The notes beneath the pieces were generated by a model. It made no database searches. It worked only from the letters and a program-made list of their open reading frames with translations, and was not told the origin of the DNA. Below, one piece after another: positions 1 through 9,409 of a stretch of DNA of 64,000 nucleotides. This DNA comes from Bacteroidota bacterium (GTDB taxonomy: Bacteria > Bacteroidota > Bacteroidia > B-17B0 > Aurantibacillaceae). The position numbers were made by a program, and so were the translations under genes. Each line of letters opens with the position of its first letter. Within the stretch, counting starts at the first letter, position 1. The stretch is taken from the NCBI GenBank assembly GCA_013697245.1, contig JACCXH010000071.1, forward strand, positions 62,001-126,000. The letters run 5' to 3'.

Positions 1-2262
1 GTTTTGAGCGTCAACTACAGCTATAATTATCATATTTACAATTTCGCGAACGCTGCTTCCTAATTGCAACACATGCACAGGTTTGTTCAAGCCCATTAAT
101 ACCGGGCCAATGGCTTCGGCGCTGCCCAACTCCTGTAACAATTTGTAAGCAATGTTTCCAGCCGCCAGGTTGGGAAAAATGAAGGTATTTACATCCTTAT
201 CTACCAAATGGCTAAATGGAAATTGTTCTTTTAATAAATTATTATTTACCGCGAAGTTGGCTTGAATATCGCCATCCACAATTAAACCCGGGTAATTTTT
301 ATGTAAAATATTTGTAGCATCACTTACTTTTTTTGGCGTATCGCCTTTTGCGGAACCAAAATTGCTATAAGACAACATGGCAATACGCGGTGTAATATTG
401 AATTGTTTTACGGTGTTAGCCGTAAGAACAGCTATATCAGCCAACTCTTGGGCAGTTGGGTCTGCATTCATCGTGGTATCTGCAAAAAAATATGGGCCAC
501 GTTTTGTTACCATCATATAAAGTCCTGCCACCTTACTTACACCGGGCTGTACACCAATGATCTCTAATGCAGGTTTAATTGGCGTGCCATATTTTTTGGT
601 TAAGCCAGATATCATGGCATCTGCCATTCCCAACTCAACCATCATGGCGCCAAAATAATTACGATCGCGCATCAATTTACGTGCATCGTATTGCGTTAAA
701 CCCCTGCGTTGACGCTTGCGCCAAAGCATATCGCCAAACTCGATACGTTTTTCATCTTCAGAATTTAACCTCGAATCAATAATAGGCGCATCCCCCAAAT
801 CCAATTGATATTCTGCAATCAACTTGTCAATACGTTCTTTATTTCCTAATAAAATTGGTTTTGCAATACCTTCATCGCGCGCTACCTGTGCAGCTTTTAA
901 CACTTTGTAATTATCTGCCTCTGTAAACACAACACGTTTTGGATTGCTCTTGGCTTTGTTAGCCAAACTACGCATTAACTTATTATCTTTTCCTAAGCGG
1001 TTATCTAATTCTGCACGGTAAGCATCCCAATCTGTTATCGTTTTTTGAGCTACGCCACTATCAATAGCGGCTTTTGCAACAGCAGAAGATACAGTAGAAA
1101 TTAAACGACTATCAATTGGTTTTGGAATAATATAATCGGCACCAAAACTTAAATTTTTTGAGCCGTAAGCCAGATTTACATAATCCGGCACCGGTTCTTT
1201 TGCTAAAGATGCAATAGCTAAAGATGCTGCCAATTTCATTTCTTCGTTAATGGTTGTAGCACGTACATCCATTGCCCCGCGGAAAATAAAAGGAAAACCT
1301 AATACATTATTTACCTGATTAGGATGATCGCTGCGGCCTGTAGCCATAATAATATCAGGCCTTGCCGCAATAGCCTCATCGTAAGAAATTTCGGGAGTTG
1401 GATTAGCTAAAGCAAAAACAATACAGTTTTTTGCCATGCTTTTTACCATATCCTGCGTTAAAATATTTCCTTTAGATAAACCAACAAATACATCGGCGCC
1501 TTTAATGGCTTCAGCCAGGGTATTTACTTTAATATTATCAGAAGCAAAAAAGGATTTGTATTGATCAAGATCTGTTCTTGATTTATTGATAACACCTTTG
1601 CTATCAAGCATTAAAATATTTTCTTTTTTTACCCCAACTGCAATGTACATTTTTGCACAAGAGTTGGCAGAAGCACCGGCACCATTGATAACCAGCTTCA
1701 CATCCTTCATTTTTTTCTTAGAAATCTCAACAGCATTTAATAACCCGGCAGCACTGATAATGGCTGTTCCGTGCTGATCGTCATGCATTAAAGGAATATT
1801 TAAAACTTCTTTTAAACGGCGCTCTATTTCAAAACACTCCGGGGCTTTAATATCCTCGAGGTTTATGCCTCCAAAGGTAACAGCAATATTTTTTACGGTA
1901 TTGACAAATTCATCAATATTTTTTGTATCTACTTCAATATCAAATACATCAATGTCTGCAAAGATTTTAAACAATAACCCTTTACCTTCCATTACCGGTT
2001 TTGAAGCCAGCGCGCCAATATCGCCAAGGCCAAGAACCGCGGTACCATTAGAAATAACGGCAACCAGGTTACCCTTGGCAGTATATTTATAAGCATCTTC
2101 AGGATTTTTTTCTATTTCAAGACAAGGCTCGGCAACACCCGGCGAATAAGCCAATGTCAGATCGCGCTGTGTACTATAAGGTTTTGTAGGAATCACCTCA
2201 ATTTTGCCTGGACGGCCCTGAGAGTGGTAATCTAAAGCATCTTCTTTTCTAAATTTTGCCAT
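1..2262 (-). CDS. maeB: NADP-dependent malic enzyme with C-terminal phosphotransacetylase domain (partial, 3' end cut)
   Basis: Oxidatively decarboxylates malate to pyruvate with NADP in the cytoplasm. Translation from the ATG at 2262 begins [16 protein letters not shown] and stays open for 754 codons to the window edge. E. coli MaeB is about 759 residues, so only the last few codons should be missing. The malic-enzyme half (about residues 1-410) shows YSPGVAEPC, a [17 protein letters not shown] stretch, the metal-site HDDQHGTA and the nucleotide loop INGAGASAN. Residues from about 430 onward match a phosphate acetyl/butyryltransferase domain, which in this family is usually regulatory (acetyl-CoA binding) rather than catalytic. 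It is transcribed alone, with its control region in 2263-2617. Confidence 0.95.
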   Translation of the reverse strand, partial: MAKFRKEDALDYHSQGRPGKIEVIPTKPYSTQRDLTLAYSPGVAEPCLEIEKNPEDAYKYTAKGNLVAVISNGTAVLGLGDIGALASKPVMEGKGLLFKIFADIDVFDIEVDTKNIDEFVNTVKNIAVTFGGINLEDIKAPECFEIERRLKEVLNIPLMHDDQHGTAIISAAGLLNAVEISKKKMKDVKLVINGAGASANSCAKMYIAVGVKKENILMLDSKGVINKSRTDLDQYKSFFASDNIKVNTLAEAIKGADVFVGLSKGNILTQDMVKSMAKNCIVFALANPTPEISYDEAIAARPDIIMATGRSDHPNQVNNVLGFPFIFRGAMDVRATTINEEMKLAASLAIASLAKEPVPDYVNLAYGSKNLSFGADYIIPKPIDSRLISTVSSAVAKAAIDSGVAQKTITDWDAYRAELDNRLGKDNKLMRSLANKAKSNPKRVVFTEADNYKVLKAAQVARDEGIAKPILLGNKERIDKLIAEYQLDLGDAPIIDSRLNSEDEKRIEFGDMLWRKRQRRGLTQYDARKLMRDRNYFGAMMVELGMADAMISGLTKKYGTPIKPALEIIGVQPGVSKVAGLYMMVTKRGPYFFADTTMNADPTAQELADIAVLTANTVKQFNITPRIAMLSYSNFGSAKGDTPKKVSDATNILHKNYPGLIVDGDIQANFAVNNNLLKEQFPFSHLVDKDVNTFIFPNLAAGNIAYKLLQELGSAEAIGPVLMGLNKPVHVLQLGSSVREIVNMIIIAVVDAQN

Positions 2263-2617
2263 AGTTTTTTTATTAAGGATGACGAAGATACTAATAATAT
2301 TTAACCTAAAGAACAGCGAAAAAACCCTTTAAAAATGGTAAAATACGGCGTTTTTTTAATGAAAATTTAATACTAAAGAAATATTAGAAAATGCTTCGCA
2401 AAAAGATCACAAATACCTGAATTCTTTCCGACTGGGTTGCATTTTTCTCCTTCATAAACATCATCTACCGCTGTGTAAATGCGGTACTAATTTTTGAGGC
2501 TAACTTCGATCAAAAAAATTTTTATCTACCACCATCTTTGTGTGAATATTTTACAATTGCCCAAAAACCTTTGATTTATGGCTTGCCATTAGGAGATCCG
2601 ACCTTCGTTTGGTTCGA
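2263..2617. other. intergenic region upstream of maeB
   Basis: This 355-base stretch lies between the maeB start and the stop of the sensor kinase gene, both on the minus strand, so it should hold the maeB promoter and leader. On the minus strand a TATCTTCG box (complement of 2283-2290) resembles the Bacteroidota -7 element TAnnTTTG with one mismatch. I see no ORF with coding character and no convincing terminator hairpin. Confidence 0.4.
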
Positions 2618-5600
2618 TCATGCTTTTAAAAACTCAAGATAAAAAGTTGTGCCTTTTTGTGTTTCAGATTCAAACCAAATTTTACCATCAAAGCCCTGCA
2701 TAATGTTTTTTACCATGGCAAGACCAAGACCTGAACCTGTATTTTTAGTAGTAAAATTAGGCGTAAATAATTTTTGTTTCAATTCTGCATTAATGCCGCA
2801 ACCATTGTCAGTAATGGAAATTATGACTGAATCGTTATTAATTATTGCTTTAATTTCAATTTTTGGATCTTTCGTTTCTTCTAATGCCTGCACCGCATTT
2901 TTTAAAATATTATTAAATACACGCAATGCCTGATCTTTATCTCCCAAAACAAAAATATCGCTTTCGGTAATTTGATTGTTGATGGAAATATTTTTATGAT
3001 TTTCGAAAGTAAGAACAGAAGTTTTAATTATTTCAGCAAGGTTTATGGTTTGCAAATTTGTTTTCGGGAATTTGGCAAAACTGCTAAACTCGTTGGCAAT
3101 ATTGGCTAAAGAATCTATCTGCTCTATTATTCCGGCACTTGCTTTTTCGAATTTTTCTTTAAAATCGTCCGGATTATTTTTCATTAAATGTTGCAGGTAT
3201 TGCAAATTTAATTTCATGGGCGTGAGCGGATTTTTAATTTCGTGAGCTACTTGTTTTGCCATTTCGCGCCAGGCACTTTCACGCTCGCTTTGCGCTAAGA
3301 GGTTGGCACTTTCCTCTAACTTTACAAGCATTTGGTTGTACTCGCTTACCAGTTTTCCGATCTCATCATTACTTTGCCATTTAATTTTTTCATTCTGTTT
3401 ACCCAATGTAATATTGGCAATTTGTTGTTTGATTAATTGCAATGGCCTCGTAATATAGCCTGCCAGGATCAAGCCGGACAAAATACTGATCACAAATAAG
3501 ATCACATACACATTTATAAAAGCGCTAATGATGCCTGAAAGTTCATTCACCAAGTCGGTTTGTTTAGCATAATATGGCAAATTCACAAAACCAATTAGTT
3601 CTTTTTTAGAATTAAATAATGGAGTGTATAACGATAAATAATTTAATTCGCCGGCCTTTTCACTAACACTTGTGGCAGATGTTTTATTCTCTTTCAGATC
3701 GGCATAGGCCTGTGGATTTACCAGCGACGCCGCCAAACCCAGATCGTATAAGCGCGGCTCGCTCGTGTTAAATAAATGGCCTTCTTTGCTAAACAAACTT
3801 ATATCGGTACTAAACAAATGGGCGTATTCTTTTAATTTTAAGTTGACCAATTCTTTTTGCGACACATCAAAAATTTCGGAAGGTGTAAATTGTGTTGCGA
3901 GTTCATTTAAAATAGTTTGCGTTTTTTCCTGTAATTGTTTTACGTTATCGGCCTCGAACTGGTTTGAAACTAATTTAGCAGAAGTAAGGCCCACTGCGGA
4001 AATGGCGAGTAATAATAAAATAATAATAATAGCCTGTATACGTCTTGTGAACGAGGAAGATTTAAATCTTTCGGTAAAAAATAAACCATAAACAAAATAA
4101 CTACAGTAACTTATAAATGAAAAAAATAAAAATAAATAAGAGTTGTAGGTAAAATAATAATCGCCATTTTTTGTTTTTTGGCTGATTACAATTTCCGTTT
4201 CTTCATCGGGATTAAAAAAGAAATGAATGTAATCGGGGTTTGTTTTTGCAAGAGCTAAAGAATCGCTGCTAAAATATGGGTAATTAAAATCGCCATAGCG
4301 GCTGGCTATTTGCCCGGAGCGGTATACAGCGTGACTGAACTTTTTTAATTTATCGGGTTTTTGCTGCGATTGATCCAATAAAAGATCCGGAAAACTACCC
4401 AATTCTTCAAACTGTTTAGGCTCTAAACGCACATATAAATTTTTTGTGCCCAGCGAAATTTTTCCAATATACCGCGAATTCTTTTTGTTCTTAGCAATAA
4501 AAAAGAAGTTTGGCGATACAGAATCTGTTTCAAGATACTTTACCTGATCTTCAAAAAAACCTTCGTTTAAAAGTATGGGATCTTTTGGGGTTATTAAAGG
4601 CTTACAATCCTTATCAAACAATGAAAATTCGACATTATAGCGATTAAAATAGCCGCCAAAATATTTTTGTTTTAAGAGCTGCTCAACCTCTTTTTCGCTG
4701 TTAGGTAAAAATTCTGTAAGCACTTTTAGCTTTTCATCATTAACTATTTTCTCAGGCACAGCGGCAAATTCACTCTCAAGAATAGCGTCTTTGCGCTCAC
4801 TTAAATTAAAGGATAAATGCTTCAGATCTTGCTTTTGATTTTGACTGATATAAAAATTAAAAAATGCCGAAGTAATAACCGACATGATAAGAATTTGCAA
4901 TCCTAAGCCCAAAGAATTTTTGGAAAGATCGGCCTTTGCCAGGATAAATAAAGGCAAAGCAAAAATAAGTAACCAATAATATTCAAACAGTTTAGCGTAC
5001 TTAAATCCAAGCTGGATTGCCAAACAAATTGCGAAAATAAGGGCTGCAAAAGCAACAAGATCCTGCACAAATTTTCCTTTAAAAAATGCTGTTAGTTTAT
5101 GAATAAGAACAAAGGTTGTTAAACAATAACACGTAAGGGCAAACAAGGCAATAAACGCCGGAAATTTAATACTAAAAATGCTCAAAAAATCAAAATTGAG
5201 TGTAGAGTTACTTACTAAACTAATTACAGCATTATTAAATTGAACAACCACAAATCCAATGGCGCAACAAAGAAAAAAAGCGCTTAAATAATTTAAATTT
5301 TTATTACCGTTTCTTTGGATCTTGTAATTAAGGGCCACGCTTATAAATAATAAAATAATGGCGTTAAATAAAATATCACCCAGGTAAGAATTAATGTGTG
5401 ACTCGGCATTACCAAACAGTTGCACATCGTACAACATACTTCTGTAAAAAAAGGCCGGCCACTTTAGCCATATCATTAATGCCCTAAAAATAAGAATGAC
5501 CAAAAGCCACATAAATAGCCTCCAACCGGAAGGTTTTGCTTGTATAAGCAATAAAACCGCAAGTAAAAAAATAATAAAACCAAGTAAAAAAACAACAAAA

Positions 5601-6211
5601 CAAATATTACTTATTATCGTTGAATGATAGAATTGTTCGCTTCCTGTTAGGAAGAACAAGATCTTCTTATTTAATGAAACACCATACTCCGGCGGCCCGG
5701 TAACGGTAATGTCAAGCTCTTTAGGTATTGCTGTCCATTTATTAAAATTATTTTTTAAATAATTATTTTGGAGATCATAGTTTGGTTTTATCAAACAAAC
5801 CGCTAAAGCAGAATTACCTTCTTTTTGAACTTTAAAATACAAATAATAACCTTGCTTTAAAGTGGCAATACCAAACTGTTTTTCAAATAATTTTTTATCG
5901 TATGTAAGTGGTATTTGTGCATTGTTCCAATACACCAAACTATCATCATTAAAATAATAAAGGCCAATATTTTCCTTCTTAAAAAGATCTTCAAATTCGG
6001 TTCGGTTCTTAACAATACTTTCATTTAACAATTTGTTAAGTGCTTTATTTGAAACTTCTCGCTTAGTTTTAATTTTTTTGCTTGCGTTTTGAGCGATCTG
6101 ATCAATAGAATATGAAAAACGGCTATTTATTATAATTGCTCCCAGCATTGAGAGAACGCTGATCATCAATAGGATGTAGTAAATTTTGCCTTTTTGCATT
6201 AACCATAGCAA
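2618..6211 (-). CDS. large NtrY-like sensor histidine kinase, orphan
   Basis: A membrane histidine autokinase of 1197 residues. The N-terminal two thirds hold one TM near residue 10-25, a first extracytoplasmic part, a multi-TM block (about 190-450), a second periplasmic region and another TM (about 740-770). A further sensor segment leads to a TM and HAMP domain beginning ITRPLQLI. The kinase core is complete: H-box AHEIKNPLTP (His about 990), N-box NNILKNAVQAL, G1 box DNGCGI and G2 GSGLGLAMV. HAMP plus an H-box of this type is characteristic of NtrY-like kinases. No response regulator lies next to it. The start could be Met1 (6211) or Met5 (6199, MQKGKIYY). It diverges from the gene at 6303. 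The signal is unknown. Confidence 0.85.
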   Translation of the reverse strand: MLWLMQKGKIYYILLMISVLSMLGAIIINSRFSYSIDQIAQNASKKIKTKREVSNKALNKLLNESIVKNRTEFEDLFKKENIGLYYFNDDSLVYWNNAQIPLTYDKKLFEKQFGIATLKQGYYLYFKVQKEGNSALAVCLIKPNYDLQNNYLKNNFNKWTAIPKELDITVTGPPEYGVSLNKKILFFLTGSEQFYHSTIISNICFVVFLLGFIIFLLAVLLLIQAKPSGWRLFMWLLVILIFRALMIWLKWPAFFYRSMLYDVQLFGNAESHINSYLGDILFNAIILLFISVALNYKIQRNGNKNLNYLSAFFLCCAIGFVVVQFNNAVISLVSNSTLNFDFLSIFSIKFPAFIALFALTCYCLTTFVLIHKLTAFFKGKFVQDLVAFAALIFAICLAIQLGFKYAKLFEYYWLLIFALPLFILAKADLSKNSLGLGLQILIMSVITSAFFNFYISQNQKQDLKHLSFNLSERKDAILESEFAAVPEKIVNDEKLKVLTEFLPNSEKEVEQLLKQKYFGGYFNRYNVEFSLFDKDCKPLITPKDPILLNEGFFEDQVKYLETDSVSPNFFFIAKNKKNSRYIGKISLGTKNLYVRLEPKQFEELGSFPDLLLDQSQQKPDKLKKFSHAVYRSGQIASRYGDFNYPYFSSDSLALAKTNPDYIHFFFNPDEETEIVISQKTKNGDYYFTYNSYLFLFFSFISYCSYFVYGLFFTERFKSSSFTRRIQAIIIILLLLAISAVGLTSAKLVSNQFEADNVKQLQEKTQTILNELATQFTPSEIFDVSQKELVNLKLKEYAHLFSTDISLFSKEGHLFNTSEPRLYDLGLAASLVNPQAYADLKENKTSATSVSEKAGELNYLSLYTPLFNSKKELIGFVNLPYYAKQTDLVNELSGIISAFINVYVILFVISILSGLILAGYITRPLQLIKQQIANITLGKQNEKIKWQSNDEIGKLVSEYNQMLVKLEESANLLAQSERESAWREMAKQVAHEIKNPLTPMKLNLQYLQHLMKNNPDDFKEKFEKASAGIIEQIDSLANIANEFSSFAKFPKTNLQTINLAEIIKTSVLTFENHKNISINNQITESDIFVLGDKDQALRVFNNILKNAVQALEETKDPKIEIKAIINNDSVIISITDNGCGINAELKQKLFTPNFTTKNTGSGLGLAMVKNIMQGFDGKIWFESETQKGTTFYLEFLKA

Positions 6212-6272
6212 AATAGTAAAAAATCCTTTATCCTTAGAGAATTTTATATTTTTTTTGCAATCAATTTGCGTT

Positions 6273-6280
6273 TATATTTG
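6273..6280 (+). promoter_or_regulatory. candidate -7 promoter element TATATTTG
   Basis: TATATTTG matches the Bacteroidota -7 consensus TAnnTTTG and lies 22 bases upstream of the ATG at 6303, in the short divergent gap to the sensor kinase. A T-rich TTG at 6255-6257 could act as the -33 element, but the spacing is shorter than the usual 19-21 bases. Confidence 0.35.
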
Positions 6281-6302
6281 TATTTTGCAGATATTTTTAA
6301 TT

Positions 6303-9008
6303 ATGGCACAACCTACAAAGACGTTAAAACAACCGACTTTTCCTGAGTTATCTCAAACCTTTAAGTATTTTACTTTTTTAACCCATAAAATGGCCATGAT
6401 CATTATTGGCGTAGTGGGTTTTACATTTTATATTACTTCTATTAATGGTGAATATGCTTTGGATGACGGGATCATCATTCACCAAAACGATCACGTAATT
6501 AAAGGTGTGAGAGGTATACAAGGTATTTTAACCAAAGATGCTTACGAAAGTTTTTACCGTAGAATGTGTGCTACCGATCAGTTAGCCGGTGGTCGTTACC
6601 GTCCGCTTTCTGTTATAAGTTTTGCTATTGAACAAGAATTTATGGGTGCCTACCGAACCGGTTTATATTTAAAGGTAGAAGACTCCAATAAGAATGGTGT
6701 GCTAGATAAGGACCTCGTAAATTTTACTTCGCCCTGCGGCAGACCTGAAACCAATTACGAGTACAATGATTTTGTGGATCTGAACGGTGACGGAATGGCT
6801 CAACAAAATGAGTGTTATAACTGTTGGGATACAAATCAAAATTTTAAAAATGATTCGGACGAAGATCTGAACATTGATGGTGTGTTTAACGAAGTAGATT
6901 GCCAGGTTTATAAAGCTAACGTTCGTCACTTCAATAACATCTGGACATTTGCTTTAGGCTGCGTATTCCTTTATTTGGTTTTTTCGCGTTATTTTTTCCG
7001 TACCAATCAGGATCTTGCATTTTTAGCAGCCTTGCTTTTTACTATGCACCCTATTCACTCAGAGGCTATTGCTAACGTAAAAAGTCGCGATGAGATCTTC
7101 TCATTAATTTTTATTTCGCTCACCTTCCTCTATTCCTTTAAATATTTGGAAACAAAAAAGCCGCTCGATCTTTTCTGGGCAGCATTCATGTTCTTACTCG
7201 CACTGCTTGCAAAAGAATATGCTATAATGTTATTAATACTCTTACCATTTGCAGTTTATACGTTTACCAATAACGAGGTTGATTTAAAAAAATATTTTTC
7301 AAGCAAGCTTGCTTTAAAATTATTGATCGCAATAATATGTACAGTATTTGTGTTCATCTTTCATAAAAAAATAATTGATTCACTTGAATTCTCAAAAGCT
7401 ATAAAAAGATTTATTAGTCTTGTTATTCTTTTTGTAGTAAATTATTTGGCAATAAAAAAAGCAAATGAAACTAAATTAATGACTCGTTTAGAAAAATTTG
7501 AATTTACTAAGGACATTAAAGATATTACAATAATTGCAGTTTCATTTATTTTCTGTGCGGTTTTTATGTTGGTCTTAAAAAGAAATTTCGACATGGATCC
7601 TATGGCAGCTTCTAAGCCACCCATTAGATCTTTTTGGGTTCTTCCTATTTTATATTTGGTTATTGCTTTAATATTCTCAAAATCTTTCAAGAGTAATAAA
7701 TTTGTTAACCTGATGTGTTGGCTATGTTTTATTATGTTATTTTATTTAGGAATGCGTTTAATGGCGGTAAAATTAAAACCGGGTGTGCCGGATACGGAGA
7801 TCTTAAACAATCCGTATTTATTGGCAAATGGCCAGGAGCGGTTTTGCACAAAAGTATATGTATTATTAAAATATTTTTGGCTTCAGTGTTTCCCTCATCC
7901 ATTGTCATCTGATTATTCTTACAATACCATTGAGTACCGTCATTTTACTAGTTGGGATTTTATTCTGTCAATGTTACTCCATGTTGGAATGGTAGTTGGG
8001 GCAATTTATTATACATTAAAAAAACATATCCTTGGTTTTGCATTAATGACTTATATCTTTTTTGCATTACTGATCGGTAACGTATTAATGGATATTGGGG
8101 CCACCATGGGTGAACGTTTGATCTTTCACTCAAACATAGGATTTTGTATTGGTGTTGGTTATTTGATTATAAAAAGCTTTGACAAACTATCTGCAATTGC
8201 AGTTAATGTTAGAAGGGCCGCTTTAGTTGCAATTGTATTGGTTGTTGGCTTTTTATTCGGCTGCAAAACATGGGAACGCAATTATGACTGGAAAAATGAT
8301 GTTACCTTATTCTTAAAAGACGTAAACACCATGCCTAATTCTGTTTTGGTTTTAGGAAATGCCGGTGCACGTTGGGTTGACCTTGCGGACACAAAAGAAA
8401 TTACCGGCGTACAAGTTGTTGGCCAGGATTCTACACGCTATAATGATTATAACGGCACATTACATATTAGTGATGAGGAAGTAAAACAAGGTGGTTATGG
8501 TTCAAAAAGAGATGCAGCTTTATACAAAGGCATTGGTTTCTTAAAACATGCCATTGAATTGCATCCACGTTACGTAAACGGTTACTTAAACTTAGGTTTG
8601 GCGTATTTTAAATTAAGAAAAGATTTTGAAGCGCTTTATTATTGGAAGAACGCTGAGCGTTTATATCCAAACAATCCTTATTTAAGAAATTATTACATTG
8701 TGTATTATAATGATCTTAAAAACCGTGGCGCTACCGCATTTAACCGCGGCAGAATGGATTCGGCAGCTGTTGCTTATAGAAAATGTACTTTATTGGATCC
8801 CTACAATCCCGAAGGATGGTACAATTTGGGGGGCGCGTATTTTAACAGTCAAAAATATATTAAAGCAAAAGAATGCTGGGACAGGGCTTTACAGTTAAAT
8901 CCAAATTACCAGGAAGTTAAACGCGTAATGCCAATGATAACACCACAAATGTTAGGGCAAGTGCCGGCTACAAGTATAGTGCCATCGCAACCAATTAAAC
9001 ATAATTAA
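6303..9008 (+). CDS. TMTC/PMT-like GT-C membrane glycosyltransferase with C-terminal TPR repeats
   Basis: A 901-residue polytopic protein. After one TM (about 30-48) comes the acidic first-loop motif EYALDDG (50-56), then GGRYRPLS (97-103), both typical of lipid-linked-sugar GT-C enzymes such as eukaryotic TMTC O-mannosyltransferases. Next is HPIHSEAIANVKSRDEI, the TMTC HPxHxEAVA signature, followed by about ten TMs and at least two or three TPRs ending near 880. I infer transfer of a sugar from a polyprenyl-phosphate donor to exported proteins. A 70-residue insert (127-199) carries DxNxNG/DxNxDG loops resembling Ca-binding EF-hand/dockerin loops. I chose the ATG at 6303 because the in-frame extension to 6186 overlaps the divergent kinase start and lacks coding character. 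It overlaps the cupin gene by 1 base. Confidence 0.75.
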   Translation: MAQPTKTLKQPTFPELSQTFKYFTFLTHKMAMIIIGVVGFTFYITSINGEYALDDGIIIHQNDHVIKGVRGIQGILTKDAYESFYRRMCATDQLAGGRYRPLSVISFAIEQEFMGAYRTGLYLKVEDSNKNGVLDKDLVNFTSPCGRPETNYEYNDFVDLNGDGMAQQNECYNCWDTNQNFKNDSDEDLNIDGVFNEVDCQVYKANVRHFNNIWTFALGCVFLYLVFSRYFFRTNQDLAFLAALLFTMHPIHSEAIANVKSRDEIFSLIFISLTFLYSFKYLETKKPLDLFWAAFMFLLALLAKEYAIMLLILLPFAVYTFTNNEVDLKKYFSSKLALKLLIAIICTVFVFIFHKKIIDSLEFSKAIKRFISLVILFVVNYLAIKKANETKLMTRLEKFEFTKDIKDITIIAVSFIFCAVFMLVLKRNFDMDPMAASKPPIRSFWVLPILYLVIALIFSKSFKSNKFVNLMCWLCFIMLFYLGMRLMAVKLKPGVPDTEILNNPYLLANGQERFCTKVYVLLKYFWLQCFPHPLSSDYSYNTIEYRHFTSWDFILSMLLHVGMVVGAIYYTLKKHILGFALMTYIFFALLIGNVLMDIGATMGERLIFHSNIGFCIGVGYLIIKSFDKLSAIAVNVRRAALVAIVLVVGFLFGCKTWERNYDWKNDVTLFLKDVNTMPNSVLVLGNAGARWVDLADTKEITGVQVVGQDSTRYNDYNGTLHISDEEVKQGGYGSKRDAALYKGIGFLKHAIELHPRYVNGYLNLGLAYFKLRKDFEALYYWKNAERLYPNNPYLRNYYIVYYNDLKNRGATAFNRGRMDSAAVAYRKCTLLDPYNPEGWYNLGGAYFNSQKYIKAKECWDRALQLNPNYQEVKRVMPMITPQMLGQVPATSIVPSQPIKHN

Positions 9009-9409
9009 TGCGGCGTTGGTTATTAATATTTTTGATATCGTTCATTTATTCTGTCAACTCGCAAACCGTTGTTAATTTAGATACACTAAAGCTGCCGGCA
9101 AGTACAGAGAACGTTTATAATAAATTATTATTTAATGATAGTTTGGCAAGTAGTTTTTGTGTGATCGTAAAAAATGAAGTTAAACCTCATAAACACCAAT
9201 ATCACTGCGAGCATATTTATGTTGTTGAAGGCGAAGGACAAATGAAATTAGGAGACAGAGTGTTTAAAATTAAAAAGAACGATCTTGTATTTATTCCTAA
9301 AAACATTATTCATTCGGTTAAAACAACAAGCAAGCAACCTTTAAAAGTACTAAGTATTCAGGCCCCTTTGTTTGATGGAAAAGACAGGGTTTTTATAGAA
9401 GAAAAATGA
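9008..9409 (+). CDS. exported cupin-domain protein
   Basis: A 133-residue protein with a signal peptide (LLIFLISFIYSVNS, cleavage likely after residue 18) and a single cupin-2 beta-barrel. KPHKHQYHCEHIYVVEGEG supplies the clustered His/Glu metal ligands of cupin motif 1, and IPKNIIHSV the motif 2 His. Its start overlaps the stop of the TMTC-like gene (TAATG) and its stop overlaps the next start (ATGA), so the three genes are probably one translationally coupled operon. The substrate is unknown; a periplasmic sugar- or metal-binding role is possible. Confidence 0.8.
   Translation: MRRWLLIFLISFIYSVNSQTVVNLDTLKLPASTENVYNKLLFNDSLASSFCVIVKNEVKPHKHQYHCEHIYVVEGEGQMKLGDRVFKIKKNDLVFIPKNIIHSVKTTSKQPLKVLSIQAPLFDGKDRVFIEEK

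Noticed and set aside
6186-6302. In-frame N-terminal extension of the TMTC-like protein by 39 residues
   Set aside because: It overlaps the divergent kinase start and the likely promoter, and reads as random hydrophobic codons. The ATG at 6303 gives a normal N-terminus.
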